Of a stretch of DNA of 64,000 nucleotides, positions 45,626 to 56,689 are shown one piece after another (positions within the stretch are counted from its first letter, which is position 1; every line of letters starts with the position of its first letter). The notes under the pieces were generated by a model. That model did not search any database. It had not been told where the DNA came from and saw nothing but the letters and a program-made list of their open reading frames with translations. The translations under genes and the position numbers were made by a program. The stretch spans positions 46,378,501 to 46,442,500 of the forward strand of contig OX419761.1 of assembly GCA_948567375.1 (NCBI GenBank), in the 5' to 3' direction. This stretch comes from Lunularia cruciata (taxonomy: Eukaryota > Streptophyta > Marchantiopsida > Lunulariales > Lunulariaceae).

Positions 45626-48600
45626 CTACCTTCTATGGTACATCTTCAACTTATCATGGTTAATCCTATCAAAGTGTCTTCCTCCCAACTCCTTGAGATC
45701 ATAGGTGTAATTGCCCCACACCTTCTCTACTATGAAAGGTCCAAAGTACTTAGGCAAAAACTTCTTTTGCACTCTCTTGAATCGAATGGAATCAAACAAC
45801 ATTACCCAATCACCTTCTTTGAAAGGCTCCACCTTCTTCTTGCCTTGCCTCTTGTCATAGCTCTCCTTTTGTTTCCTTTGGGCTTGCTCCACTCGAACCA
45901 TAGCAACTGCTCTTGCCTCTTCCAACTCCATGAGTTGATCCTTCCTTGACTTCCCTGCATCACTTCCTTGTGCTTTCTTCAATCTCCTATGAATGCTTTG
46001 GAAGGTAGGAAGATCAAAGTGAATAGGTAAGGTAGACTCAATACCATACACCAATTGGAATGGAGAATATCCAGTGGAAGTCTTCATGGTTGTCCTATAC
46101 TCCCACAAAACTGCATGAATCCTCTTGTCCCAATGATGTTTAGCCCCCTCCATTTCTGCATCTTTGGCCAACATCATGCACAAGGTCTGATTGGTTCTCT
46201 CTGCCAAGCCATTGGAATTTGGCTTATAGGATGTAGTTACTCTATGTGTGATAGAGAAATGTCGTAGCATGGCTGTAGTAATGCTTCCTGTAAACTCTCC
46301 TCCTCTATCAGAAACCAACTCCAAAGGGCATCCAAACCTAGTGATAATGCGTTCATAAAGAAATCTACCCACTTCATCTTCATTCTTGTCCCTCAATGGT
46401 CTAGCCTCAACCCACTTGGTAAGGTAATCAGTAACTACCACAATGTACCGATTGTTCCTTGGGGTTCTATTGAGAGGTCCTACAAAATCAATTCCCCACT
46501 TCTCAAAAGGTCCTAGCAATGGAATTGATCTAAGTGGTGGAGTGGATGTAGACTTTCTAGCAAAAGCTTGACAAACATGACAAGTTTTGCAATAATCAAG
46601 ACAATCCTTGAAAATCCCTCTCCAATGGTAACCTGCATCTAGAATCTTGAAAGCAGTCACCTTTCCTGCAAAGTGTCCTCCACATACTAAACCTTCATGA
46701 AACTCCTTTATGAGTAGGATAGACTCTTCCTTACCCACTGCTCTTTGAAGTAGACCATCTGCTCCTTGGTGAAAAAGAATATCCTCCACCATTGTGTAAG
46801 GTCTAGATCTTGCTGCAAGGGCCTTCCTCTCCCTAGCATGCATCCCTTCTGGATAGTTACCTCTTGTCACAAAATCCACAATCTCCTTGTACTCCATTGG
46901 AATCTCTTGAGTGACTGAGATTGTCATGAGCTCCTCATCCGGGAAGGAATCATCTACTGGCTCATCTCCATCATGATCATAGGCTCTAGATAACAAATCA
47001 GCATTTGCATGTTTCTTTCCTGGCCTATCCTCAATTGTGTAGTCATACTCAGACAAGAGTATCATCCACCTTGCTAGTCTCCCTTCAACATTAGGCTTGT
47101 TGAAGATGTACTTCAAAGCCTTGTGATCCGTGACAATTGTGGCTTTCCCTCCAATCAAGTAGTGTCTAAACTTCTTGAGACCAAAGATCACTGCCAACCC
47201 TTCTCTCTCTGTGACAGAGTAGTTCTTCTCTGCTGAAACCATCTGCCTACTAGCATAAGCTATTGGATGATCATGCCCATCTTGGTCTAATTGACTAAGA
47301 GTGCATCCTATAGCTACATTAGAAGCATCAGTGTAGAGGATGAAAGGCTTACTCCAATCAGGTTTAGCAAGAATTGGAGCTACAACAAGGGATTGCTTGA
47401 GCTCCTCAAAAGCTTTGAGAGCCTCCTTGTCTTCCAAAATCACCATGTAATCTACACCCTTCTTCATGTAGATGGTCAATGCATAAGCCTTGTTGGAAAA
47501 TGAGAAGATGAACCTCCTATAGTACCCAACCATTCCCAAGAATTGGCGTAACTTTGTCAAGCTTGAAGGGAATGGAAGGTCTGAGATTTTCCTCACCTTC
47601 TCAAGATCAACTGCTATTCCATCCTTGGAGATGATGTGCCCCAAAAGTAGACCTTCTTCACATCCAAAAATGCACTTCTCTGGGTTGAGTGATGCATTTG
47701 CCTCATCCAAGCGTTGCAAGACTTTGATTAGGTGCTCAAAGTGCTCCTCCTTGCTCCCATAGACACAAAAGTCATCAATGAAATCTCTCACAAATTTCCC
47801 AATGAAAGGTTCAAATACCTTGTTCATGAACCGTTGGAATGTGGCTGGAGCATTGCAAACCCCAAAAGGCATGACCTTGAAAGCGTAAGTTCCCCAAGGT
47901 GTGGTGAATGTGGTGAGTTGTTGATGCTCTGGTGCAATCTTTATTTGGTTATATCCACTATAACCATCTCCAAAACTGTACCTCTCATGACCTGCAACCT
48001 CCTCCAAGATCTCATCAATGAATGGCAATGGGTAGTAGTCCTTCTTGGTAACAGCATTAAGCTTCTTGTAATCCACACATACCCGAAGCTTGCCATTCTT
48101 TTTCTTCACAATGACAATTGGAGACACCCATTCTGAATTCTCCACCTCAAAGATAAATCCAGCCTCCTTGAGCTTATCAATCTCCTCCTTCACAACCAAA
48201 GATATTGGTGGGCTAATGCGACGTTGCTTTTGGCGGATTGGTCTTGCATGTGACTCCACCTCTATCTTGTGCTCCTCCAAGGTGACTTCCTTCAAATCCT
48301 TGTAACTAAAAGCAAACACATGGATGAACTTGCGGAAAATCTCCTCAAATCTCACCTTCTCCTCCTTGGTAACATTTGGGCCATACTTGAGGGTAGATAA
48401 CCTTCTCTCTACCTCCTCAAGTGTCAATGGTGATTTATCTGGGTCCTTCAAAACCTCTGGCTTAGGTGCAAAATCCATAGCACACAAGGGATACACATCT
48501 GAATCAGATTCAGATTCATCCTCCTCCGTGGAAGTCTCCTCTTCCATGCTTGTGTCCACACCTGAAGCTCCTTCTTCAGAATCTGATTCCCAATAATTAG

Positions 48601-50452
48601 AAGATGGGGTATCTGAATGTGAAGTGTTGGTGGTGTTAGTCACAGGAACAGTGACTCTATGGTTTGATGGCCCAATCCTCAAGTACCCTTTGTGCCATCG
48701 ATCAGTTGTGCGTGCTGCTCTCAACCATGGCCTCCCAAGAAGTAAGTCATAGCTTGAATCCTTCAAGACTTGGAAAGTCATGAGATTTTGAACTCCCATA
48801 ACTGAAACTACCACCTTATCCATCACCCCTACTGGTCGAACTTGTTGCTTGTTTGCCATGCTCACCACAAATGTTGAAGGTCTTGAGGGTATCATACCCA
48901 ACTTCTTCATCAACCTTTCTGACATGGCATTCACTGCTGATCCTCCATCAACCAATGCATCCTTGATGTTGTGACCATTCACTCTCACATCAATCTTGGA
49001 GGCATATTCACAAGCCTCCCATGGTGCTGGCTTGGCATCCACCACCCCCATTGATATTGGAACTTTTGCCTTCTTCTTCTTTTTGCTCCTTGTAGAACTC
49101 AAACCACCTCTAAGCTCCTTTCTCAAGGTAGGGTTCAAAGCAATTAATTGGCCCACTGTGATGTTAGCCTTGTGACTACCAACATCCTCCAACACATTGT
49201 AGTTCCATTGTTGCTTTGAGATCAAGAAGTCCTCCATCCCCAACTTCTTCCTTGGAGTCTTTGTTGTTGATGGTGTTGAGGTGCGAGTGCTCCTAGTAGA
49301 CATAGGAGTATCCTTGCTTGAAGTAAATCCTTGAGAAGAGTGAACATCCTCTGCAAAACGAGCTCTCTTCTTCTCTTGTGCCAAAAGCTCCAAATTAAGA
49401 CCCTTGGAGTTTGAGCACTCTCCCTTCTCATACTTGCTCTCAACCACATCTATGGATGCTATCCCCTTACCTTTGTTGGGATTAGGAGCCACTTGGGTTT
49501 CACTACCTCCCTCTTTCCCTCTATTGGCTCCCTCATAACCCCTTCCTCCATGGTAAGTGGAATTTGGGCAATTCCTTTGGATATGGCCTCTTCCTCCACA
49601 ACCAAAACAATTTCTATCATTGAAATTGTTGGCTGGTTGGCCTCCTCTATATGGATAGTTTCCATAACTCCTAGGTCCTCTCCCTACATTCTGATCCACC
49701 TCTCTCTTCTCCCATAGTTGCACCACATTGATCTTGAGATCCGCAAGTTGTTCTGTGATGGTTTGGAGTGGATCTTTTGGTGGAGGTGCAAGAATTAGAG
49801 CAACTACTACTTGTGGTGCAACCCTTGTCACCAAAGTATCAGAAGTTCCACCATACTTGTAGCCTTGAGGAGGATGCACAACCTCCTTCACCACCAAATC
49901 ACTCTCATCCCCTTCCAAACTCTCCTCCATACGAATTGCGATCTTGATAGCTTCAACCTTGGAAGAAGGTTTCTCATATCTCACCTTGCTTCTAATTTGT
50001 GGTCTCAATCCTCCCACAAAATTCTTGGTGAGCATGGCCCCTATGCCAATCATTGTAGTCTCCACATCATCCCCACCCTTCCTCAACACTATGCGAAATC
50101 TGGACTCCAACTTTTCCACTCTTTCCACATAGACCCTCACTTTCTCTCCATCTCCTTGCTTGAAAAATGTAACCTCACTCATCAATCTCTCATAACTCTC
50201 ATCAGGAAGAAAGTTCTCAATGAGTGCTGAAGTCAAAGTCTCCCAAGACTCCTCTTCCCCCTCTCTCCTCTCTCTCTTTTGGTATTCTGACTCATACCAT
50301 GTAAGTGCTGCATCCTCAAAGAAATCTGGTAATAATGAGGCCCACTCATTCTTCCTCCTCTCATTGTTTCCTATGCAAGCTCTCTTGAAGTCTCTCACAA
50401 AGGCCTCCACATCTTCTCCATCCTTGCCAAAGAAAACCGGAAGTTTCCCCAT
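45626..50452 (-). CDS. D1 gag-pol polyprotein, 1608 aa, uninterrupted
   Basis: A single frame encoding all retrotransposition enzymes. The start is ATG 50452 (MGKLPVFFGKDG), shared with D2. Approximate order: gag fold (residues 1-200); zinc knuckle CFGCGGRGHIQRNC at about 280; Ser/Thr-rich basic linker; aspartic protease with active site VDGGSAVN at about 500 (DGGS variant) and LLLGRPWL later; reverse transcriptase with PLPFIDEIL, VMPFGVCNAPATF and catalytic FIDDF at about 891; RNase H with YTDASNVAIG at about 1040 and TDHKALKYI; integrase with H-H-C-C (CKTCHVC, about 1287), GIDFVGPL, SDRGGEF (about 1380) and GLAERTN as the D,D,E set; tail with GPFIVEKV ending in LKMYHRR. No chromodomain. All catalytic residues I can check are present. 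Gag and pol share one frame, so no frameshift is needed. The product would act in cytoplasmic particles and then the nucleus. Confidence 0.96.
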   Translation of the reverse strand: MGKLPVFFGKDGEDVEAFVRDFKRACIGNNERRKNEWASLLPDFFEDAALTWYESEYQKRERREGEEESWETLTSALIENFLPDESYERLMSEVTFFKQGDGEKVRVYVERVEKLESRFRIVLRKGGDDVETTMIGIGAMLTKNFVGGLRPQIRSKVRYEKPSSKVEAIKIAIRMEESLEGDESDLVVKEVVHPPQGYKYGGTSDTLVTRVAPQVVVALILAPPPKDPLQTITEQLADLKINVVQLWEKREVDQNVGRGPRSYGNYPYRGGQPANNFNDRNCFGCGGRGHIQRNCPNSTYHGGRGYEGANRGKEGGSETQVAPNPNKGKGIASIDVVESKYEKGECSNSKGLNLELLAQEKKRARFAEDVHSSQGFTSSKDTPMSTRSTRTSTPSTTKTPRKKLGMEDFLISKQQWNYNVLEDVGSHKANITVGQLIALNPTLRKELRGGLSSTRSKKKKKAKVPISMGVVDAKPAPWEACEYASKIDVRVNGHNIKDALVDGGSAVNAMSERLMKKLGMIPSRPSTFVVSMANKQQVRPVGVMDKVVVSVMGVQNLMTFQVLKDSSYDLLLGRPWLRAARTTDRWHKGYLRIGPSNHRVTVPVTNTTNTSHSDTPSSNYWESDSEEGASGVDTSMEEETSTEEDESESDSDVYPLCAMDFAPKPEVLKDPDKSPLTLEEVERRLSTLKYGPNVTKEEKVRFEEIFRKFIHVFAFSYKDLKEVTLEEHKIEVESHARPIRQKQRRISPPISLVVKEEIDKLKEAGFIFEVENSEWVSPIVIVKKKNGKLRVCVDYKKLNAVTKKDYYPLPFIDEILEEVAGHERYSFGDGYSGYNQIKIAPEHQQLTTFTTPWGTYAFKVMPFGVCNAPATFQRFMNKVFEPFIGKFVRDFIDDFCVYGSKEEHFEHLIKVLQRLDEANASLNPEKCIFGCEEGLLLGHIISKDGIAVDLEKVRKISDLPFPSSLTKLRQFLGMVGYYRRFIFSFSNKAYALTIYMKKGVDYMVILEDKEALKAFEELKQSLVVAPILAKPDWSKPFILYTDASNVAIGCTLSQLDQDGHDHPIAYASRQMVSAEKNYSVTEREGLAVIFGLKKFRHYLIGGKATIVTDHKALKYIFNKPNVEGRLARWMILLSEYDYTIEDRPGKKHANADLLSRAYDHDGDEPVDDSFPDEELMTISVTQEIPMEYKEIVDFVTRGNYPEGMHARERKALAARSRPYTMVEDILFHQGADGLLQRAVGKEESILLIKEFHEGLVCGGHFAGKVTAFKILDAGYHWRGIFKDCLDYCKTCHVCQAFARKSTSTPPLRSIPLLGPFEKWGIDFVGPLNRTPRNNRYIVVVTDYLTKWVEARPLRDKNEDEVGRFLYERIITRFGCPLELVSDRGGEFTGSITTAMLRHFSITHRVTTSYKPNSNGLAERTNQTLCMMLAKDAEMEGAKHHWDKRIHAVLWEYRTTMKTSTGYSPFQLVYGIESTLPIHFDLPTFQSIHRRLKKAQGSDAGKSRKDQLMELEEARAVAMVRVEQAQRKQKESYDKRQGKKKVEPFKEGDWVMLFDSIRFKRVQKKFLPKYFGPFIVEKVWGNYTYDLKELGGRHFDRINHDKLKMYHRR

Positions 50453-50687
50453 CTTAACCCCTCACTATCTTTCTTTTCTCTTAATTTTTTTTTTCTCTTT
50501 TCTTTTCTCTCACTCTATTACTAATAGAGTATATACATGACTAACACCATCTGAGAATAATCCACTCTAGGGAACACAAAAGGTTCAGGTTGCTCCAAGA
50601 TTTCTATAGCAACATCAAATCCTAGAGTGCATATTAATCTAACTCTCATGGATAGTTTATCCATAAGTTGAAAGATTATCTCCATCA

Positions 50688-51322
50688 CTAATCTTGAGAA
50701 CTAGCTGATGAAGGTGGTAGTATTTCTATAGCTGTACTAAGACTCTCTCCAAGATCCTTCACCAAAGTTTCCAAAAGTGCTTTTACTCCACTACACTCAT
50801 GTCCTTTTGGAAGTCCTTCAACTCCACAAACCTCACACAACTCCTTGGTCTTAGATCTTCTCCCTCCCAATCTTGGTGAAGAAGGTCCAACATGCAAACC
50901 CAAGTCAAGTAAGCCTCTCCTTTCCCTCAATCTCTTGCTCTCAAAGGTTAATGGACATGAACTTGCCTTATGTCCCTTCTCTCCACATAGAAAGCACTTA
51001 GACTCACTCTTTCCTCCAAGTGGTGTAGGTTTTTGGATCCTCTCAACACTCTCTTCAAATTCTATTGTAAACTCTCTTTTCCTCAAATCCACCCCTACAA
51101 TCACCTCAAACCCTTGGGGAACCTTGCATAATCTCAATTTCCACTCTTGATGACCCTCCATGTTCCCAAAGATGAATCTAAACACTCAAACATGCTTTTT
51201 GTTGATCTCAAACTTCTCATGCATGAGATCTCCACTCTGCAGAATTGACCCTTCCTCACAATGTCACTCAAATCTCCCAACGAATATGTCACAGTCCTCT
51301 GAAATTTTCCACACTTGATCAC
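50688..51322 (-). pseudogene. D1 ORF1: zinc-knuckle protein upstream of gag, one frameshift
   Basis: Minus-strand frame between the leader and gag, ending about 235 bp before the gag ATG. Two overlapping pieces, 51322-51134 (62 codons, MIKCGKFQRTV) and 51185-50688 (165 codons), are joined in D2, where one A fewer is present in the run at about 51167-51172; D1 therefore has a 1-base insertion. Features are VDLRKREFTIEFEESVE, a retroviral-type knuckle CFLCGEKGHKASSC (C-x2-C-x4-H-x4-C), basic KSKRLRERRG-like sequence, and a second cluster CEVCGVEGLPKGHEC. Function unknown; nucleic-acid binding is inferred. Some plant Ty3/gypsy lineages (Ogre, within Tat) also have an ORF upstream of gag; homology was not tested. 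Confidence 0.75.
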
Positions 51323-52000
51323 AACTCTAGGGCGTCCCTCCCTGCAAAATTTTAGATCTTTTCATCAAGCCATTTGGCCTAGACACCTTTCTATTCAGCA
51401 CCCATATTTCAGATTTGGTCTGAAAACCACCCCCCTCACTTCAAAAACTCATAACGCACTGCGCAAAAATGATCTCTCTCTAATTTTTGTGGAACCAGGT
51501 AGGATACAATGCACTAAATTTTCTTGGAAATTTTCAGGACAATTAACTAAAAATTGAAGAAATGACAGACTCTGTACAATTTTCCAGAGAGCATGCAGTT
51601 GCGGGAGCACTTTACCCTATCAACTTTCAAAAATTCTAGCCCAGTGCGCATAGAAGCTCTCTCAATAATTTCAAGTGTGCTAACTGAAAGATAACCCAAG
51701 CTATCATGTGTAGAAATCTCAAGTCCAGATCTCAAACTTGAGATTTTGCCCAAAATCACCTTAATCCCCAAAATCTGCAATCCACCTCACACAATCTCTC
51801 CAATTCCTCTCATGTGTACAAGATGTACAAAATCACCTCAAAGACATCATAATGAACTACAGGGTATACAAATGGATCTTGGTTCTCTAACATAAGTTCA
51901 GCCCTCTCCTCTCCTAATGTTCTCTCCAAGTGAGCTCTCATAGCCTCCTTCTGCCTAATGTAGAATTGGACGCGGAACATTATCTTACCTTCTAGAGAGG

Positions 52001-52017
52001 TCCCGGCAACGGAACCA
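52001..52017 (-). other. D1 probable primer-binding site
   Basis: The plus strand reads TCCCGGCAACGGAACCA, four bases from the 5' LTR edge. It has the form of a tRNA T-arm/acceptor 3' end with terminal CCA, so the minus-strand complement can act as primer site. The tRNA identity is not assigned; it resembles but does not equal the Asp-type CCGGCAACGGCGCCA. Confidence 0.65.
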
Positions 52018-52021
52018 AAAA

Positions 52022-52700
52022 TGTGAGCCGGCCTGTCTCTCACTCAGGATGAACCTCTGATGGCTATTATGGTAGTGCACCATGGACTAAGAAGGCAAGG
52101 AACCCCAACTCCATCATACTCCTCCAAGGCTAACACTCCAAGACTCAAGACATTGCTCACTAGAGAACTCAATGAGAGAGAGATAGTTGCAAATGAAAGG
52201 ATGATGAGTACCTCCTCACTCCTTGTTTATATACTTGTGAAATAGTTACGTACCAAAGTTACTAATTACCGTAGTAACTCAAGTTACTAGACTAAAAGTC
52301 AAGTAAAGTCAAAAAGTAGAAAGGAATATCCATTCACATGGGCATATTCCCCTTATCTTGACCCAACCACTAAAGCAAGGATTCCTTCACATGGGCTATC
52401 CTTGGACTAAAGAAGAATCCAAAACAAAAAGGCTTGCGGGCCCAAGAGTTCTCAACTCTTTCCCCAAAGCCAAACACCTAGGAATAATACCAAGTCAACA
52501 CACTAAAATCCAAAATAGTGGTGCTCATCTTTTCTACTTCCTCTAAAGTAAGGTCCCATCTATCTTAGCTATGACTAACTTTAGCTAACCATGACTAATA
52601 TAGAACCATCCTTTATCTCTATATAAATAATATCTCTTAAGTACTTGTAATACCAAGCTAAATATCACAATACCACACACATGCACAAATGGGTGTTACA
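52022..52700 (-). repeat. D1 5' LTR
   Basis: 679 bp, a near-identical partner of 44899-45577. It drives the minus-strand transcript. The right end TGTTACA is followed by the target copy AGTC. Confidence 0.96.
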
Positions 52701-53060
52701 AGTCATGAACCAAATTGGAGATGATAATGCAGGGACCACAAAACATGGAAGAAGCCATGCAATTGCTTGAGCGCTTTGATTCCTTGGTTGCAACAACTTG
52801 GTCTCAACCTCAACCTACACAAAGCCTACTAGTACACTACGCACGGGTGGAGGAATCAACACCAATGGAGATTGATGCTATCCAACGGCGACCACTTGGT
52901 ACAACGGATAGAGAAAAATTGTGACAAAATGATATTTGTTTTTATTGTTGCCAAGTTGGACATTGCATTGCTCAATGTCCACTTAGGAATGGGTGACCTC
53001 GACAAGTCGCCCAGATGGAGTTTTTGGAGCAAAATAATCAAGGAGATGAGGAATCCAAGT
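52701..53060 (+). pseudogene. A4 gag, 3' portion with zinc knuckle
   Basis: Continuation of A4 gag after D1 (MIMQGPQNMEEAMQLLERFD, about 52721). The shared TGA at 52922-52924 is followed by a zinc knuckle with intact ligands, C-x2-C-x4-H-x4-C (CFYCCQLGHCIAQC-like, about 52937-52980). The open part 52715-52924 ends at that TGA. Confidence 0.82.
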
Positions 53061-53720
53061 AGGAGATTTTGAGCCGCCTACGGGGAGCTTGATTAGTTCC
53101 AATGGGATTGAAGGCTTGACCTATGCAAGTTTGCTTCACTTGCAAGATACAATATCTAAACGAGGTTGTAGGTTTTCAGTTGATTCTGGAAGTTCAAAGA
53201 ATTGCATGTCTATGCAAATAGTAAAGGAATTGGGTATTCCTATCAAGCCAGTAATTGAAAGTAGATTGATGATGGCAGATGGTAGAAAGGGTTTTGCATT
53301 TTGTACCTTACATCCTGTTACTTTCAAAATTTGGAAAGAGTATTTGGAGTGTATGAGGTTTATAGTGGCATCTCTACACTACGATGTTATTCTAGGACTA
53401 CCTTGGCTTGAATGTCATAAGGTTCAATTGATTGGACCTAACAACAAATTCAAGTACAACACCAAGGTAGGAATTTCTGATTAGGTTGTGTGGCACTTTT
53501 GAGTAAGACACTTGAGAATAGTGAATAGACCAAGATGGGAATTTTGTCTAGAAGGTAGCCATAGAGCAAGCCTTGAAGGGAGATGAGTCCCAACATGGGA
53601 ATTTTGCCAAGAAGGTAGCCATGGAGCAAGCTTTGAAGAGAGATGAGTCCCTAGATGGGAAGTTTGTTAGTGGAGCAACCATAGAGCAAGCTTTGGAGGA
53701 AGATAACTTTGTTTTTGCGG
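53061..53720 (+). pseudogene. A4 aspartic protease and 20-residue repeats
   Basis: Open from 53089 to 53484. It holds the retropepsin active site in its best family form (VDSGSSKNCM, about 53176) and the VILGLPWLECHKV block, after which a frameshift occurs. 53541-53710 encodes the three tandem 20-residue units (KVAIEQAL-type). Protease would process gag-pol, but this copy is frameshifted. Confidence 0.82.
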
Positions 53721-54690
53721 TGTGAATCAAGCCGATAGCACAAGGATATTTTGAGGAGGATCAAGAGCCTCATCAAGCAATGGTTGATCAAATAGTTCAA
53801 GAGTTAGCGGACATGTTTTTGGATGATCTGCCAAAAGGATTACCCTCCGATCGTGGTATGCCCTTCAAGATTAAGTTATTGCCAAGGAGTACTCTAATGA
53901 GTAGACCAATCTATTGGCTCTCACCAAAGGAGTTGGAGGAGTTGCGCATAACATTTATAGAGTTGTTGGAGAAGGACTTCATACAACATAGTACCTATCC
54001 TTGAGGAGTACCGATACTATTTGTTCCAAAGAAGGATGGAGGACTTAGTTTCTATATTGATAACCGTGAGCTCAATAAGCAAACAATGAAAAATGCATAT
54101 CCCTTGCCTTTGATCAATGACTTGCTTGATCAATTGAGTAGAGCATGATCTTTTCCAAGTTGGATCTTCACAATGGCTATTGACAAATCCCTATTAATAG
54201 GGAGGATGTGCAAAACACTACCTTTTGCACAAGGTATGGGCATTTTGAGTGGAAATTTCTACCCTTCAGGCTCACTAATGCTCCAATAGTCTTCATGGAT
54301 CAGATGCATTAGGTGTTAGATGGACTATTGGATTGGTACATGGTAGCGTTCTTGGATGATATGTTAATCTATAGCAAGACAAAGGCAAAACATGTGAATC
54401 ACGTGCAAGAAGTCCTAAGACAATTACAACAATGGAAATTTTACTACAAGGAGTCAAAGTGTGCCTTTTGGCAAAAGGAAGTTACCTTCGTGGGTCACAA
54501 GATCTCATTGGAGGAGATCAGGATAAAAGAGGAGAAAATCAAGTCTATTACTGATTGGCCTACTCCAAAGGATGGTACAAAAGTATGGGCATTGAATGGA
54601 TTGGCTAGTTTTTACCGACGGTTCATCCACTATTATGCTCATTTAGTTGCACCATTGATTGACCTCTTGGAGAAGAACTCGAGCTTCTAG
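53721..54690 (+). pseudogene. A4 reverse transcriptase
   Basis: The N-terminal open part 53780-54004 has DDLPKGLPSDRGMPFKI and KELEELRITFIELLEKDFI. The fingers region is broken (stop at about 54002, frameshift near 54150). 54313-54690 is open with catalytic FLDD at 54346-54357, the thumb KCAFWQKEVTFVGHKIS, and FYRRFIHYYAHLVAPL. It ends in the shared TAG 54688-54690 before WTTKHKEAFQ. Confidence 0.88.
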
Positions 54691-55137
54691 TGGACCACCA
54701 AGCACAAAGAAGCATTCCAAAAGTTGAAACATATGGTGTCTTCAAGACCCATTCTTCAACCATATGATCCTCAACTACCTTGTGTGGTTGATTTTGATGC
54801 TTCTAACTTTACAATTGGAGCTTTGTTGCAACAAGAACTCCCAAATGGACTACATCCCATTGCCTTTGTGTCTCACCGACTAAATACAGCTGAAAGAAAT
54901 TACTCTGCTTGAGATCAAGAACAATTTGCAATGGTATATGCCACCAAGGTATAGAGGTATTATCTCTTGGGGAAACAAGTGATCATGCAAATTGATCATA
55001 AACCATTGTTGTAGACCTTACACTTTGAACACATGAAGAGTCAACATCATCGATGTGAAGAGCAACTCCAATTGTTTGACATCAAACTCGAGTATAAACT
55101 AGGTCAATTTCATGTTATCCCTGATGCTCTATCATGA
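54691..55137 (+). pseudogene. A4 RNase H
   Basis: The first catalytic block VDFDASNFTIGALLQQEL is at about 54784, followed by FVSHRLNTAERNYSA and then a TGA (54910-54912). A TAG lies near 54952 in the AMVYATKV block. The DALS block ends in TGA 55135-55137 at the codon that is TGA in A2 as well. Confidence 0.83.
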
Positions 55138-56309
55138 CGACTTAATTTGAAGTCTATTCTTCTCATCACGGCGGCAATTACGATGGTGTCAATTGCCTCC
55201 AAGGTCCAAAATGAGTTTTGGTCAGCTTACATCAAGATTTACATCAAGATCCCTTCTTCCAAATGGTACATGGTTGTCAAACAACATGCAACAAGGAGTA
55301 CAACACCTTCTCCTTCAAGGAAAGCCTTCTATTCCATGAGGACCAGATCTATGTTCCAGCCAAAGGTGATCTCCAACTTGTGCGCCTTTAAGAAGCCCAT
55401 GATCTACCAATTGCTGGTCACATAGGTGTGGACAAGACCTTGGGTACCCTCCAATGCCAATGGCGGTGGCCCAACATGGCACAAGATGTCTAGGAGTTTG
55501 TTTGATTGTGTGAAAGTTGCCAATACAACAAGGCCAGTAACCAGAAACCAAGTGGACTCCTTCATCCACTTCCTATTCCATCAACTTGTTGAGAATACGT
55601 GAGCTTAGATCTCATCACCTCCTTGCCCAAGACAAAGCAAGGTCATACAACAATTGGGGTGTTTGTGGATAAGCTTAGTAAGAAAATCCATTTGGCACCA
55701 ATGGTTGATACTATGGATGCTCCAACCTTGGCACAAATCTACTTCAACAATGTATTCAAGCATCCTGGGATGCCACGTGTAATCATCTTTGACCGTGATC
55801 CTTGATTCATTGGAAAGATTTGGCAAGCACTCTTCCAAATATTTGGCACTAAGCTTGCTTTGTCCATGGCCTATCATCCTCAAACTGATGGACATACTGA
55901 ACGTGCAAATCACACCTTGGAAGATATGCTTTGTGCCTTTGTCAACATTCACCATACCAATTGGGATGAATGTCTTGCAGTTGCGGAGTTTACATACAAT
56001 AATTCTAAACATGCAAGCATTGGATTCTCCACTTTCTTTCTCAATTTTGGCCAAGACCCACTTGTTTCAAATTCACTTCTTGCTCCTCCTTTATCTCATG
56101 TCCCTCATACTTTTACCTTCTTGATGGCCGTCTCCCAATCCCTCCAACAAGCAAAATTTCATCTCCTTGTTGCTCAAAATTGGTATAAACAATTTGCGGA
56201 TCACCATGATCATGATCTCAACTTTCAAGTTGGTGATAAGGTCATGCTCTCATCCAATAACCTCCCTCTCCCACTTGATACCCAAGTTTGTAAACTTGCT
56301 CTTAATTAG
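55138..56309 (+). pseudogene. A4 integrase
   Basis: The zinc region (about 55390-55530) retains the second CxxC half (CESCQ, then a Tyr). The core is 55599-55805 with SLDLITSLPKTKQGH and IIFDRDP, followed by TGA 55803-55805 at the shared position. 55860-56309 is open with HPQTDGHTERANHTLED (third acidic residue intact), NFGQDPLV and FQVGDKVMLSSN. This is the least-decayed family A integrase in the window, yet it is still split. Confidence 0.87.
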
Positions 56310-56660
56310 ATATGACCTTTTGATGTCATCCAAATTGTCTCTCTTGTTGCTTATAGACTTGCCTTGCCTTGTCATATGTGCATCCATCTTGTCTTTCATG
56401 TTTCCAAGTTTGTTCCTAACCCCTCTTCTTTTTCCTCTGGAGTCCAACTTCCCTCTCCTCTTATCCCTATCAATGATCATGAGGAGTACAAAGTTGATTA
56501 TATCCTTGCGCGTCGCTACATTCAATGAGGCCGTCAACAACATATGGAGTATAAGGTCCTTTGGAAAGGGTATCCCTTTCATGATGCCACATGGGAACCT
56601 CTTTCTCATCTCTAGAATGCACAATTGGCCATCCAGGAGTTTGAAGCTTCATTGGCAACA
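56310..56660 (+). pseudogene. A4 integrase tail and chromodomain
   Basis: The GPF-type block is altered (TAG at about 56308, then PFDVIQIVS). Chromodomain sequence spans about 56482-56640: YKVDYILARRYIQ, then EYKVLWKGYPF and DATWEPLSHL, with a TGA near 56527 and a TAG near 56613. The chromodomain places A4 with A1 and A2. Confidence 0.8.
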
Positions 56661-56689
56661 AAGATATCATCAACTAACGGTTGGGGATA

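Larger units (their letters stand above)
44899..52700 (-). mobile_element. D1: near-intact Ty3/gypsy retrotransposon, extra ORF upstream of gag
   Basis: This 7802-bp minus-strand element has 679-bp LTRs at 52022-52700 (5') and 44899-45577 (3'). They differ by eye at one base (GCGCACC at about 44952 against GTGCACC at 52075). The 4-bp target duplication AGTC flanks it (44895-44898 and 52701-52704). Internal order on the minus strand is a probable primer site, a leader of about 700 bp, ORF1 (51322-50688), gag-pol (50452-45626), a polypurine tract and the 3' LTR. The integrase tail has no chromodomain, so it lies outside the chromoviruses. Near-identical LTRs and an open polyprotein indicate a recent insertion that may still be competent. 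The only obvious lesion is the frameshift in ORF1. Confidence 0.96.

Noticed and set aside
46055-50230. Plus-strand ORFs of 60-139 codons across the D1 gag-pol region
   Set aside because: Shadows of the intact minus-strand polyprotein, with no independent start context or motif.
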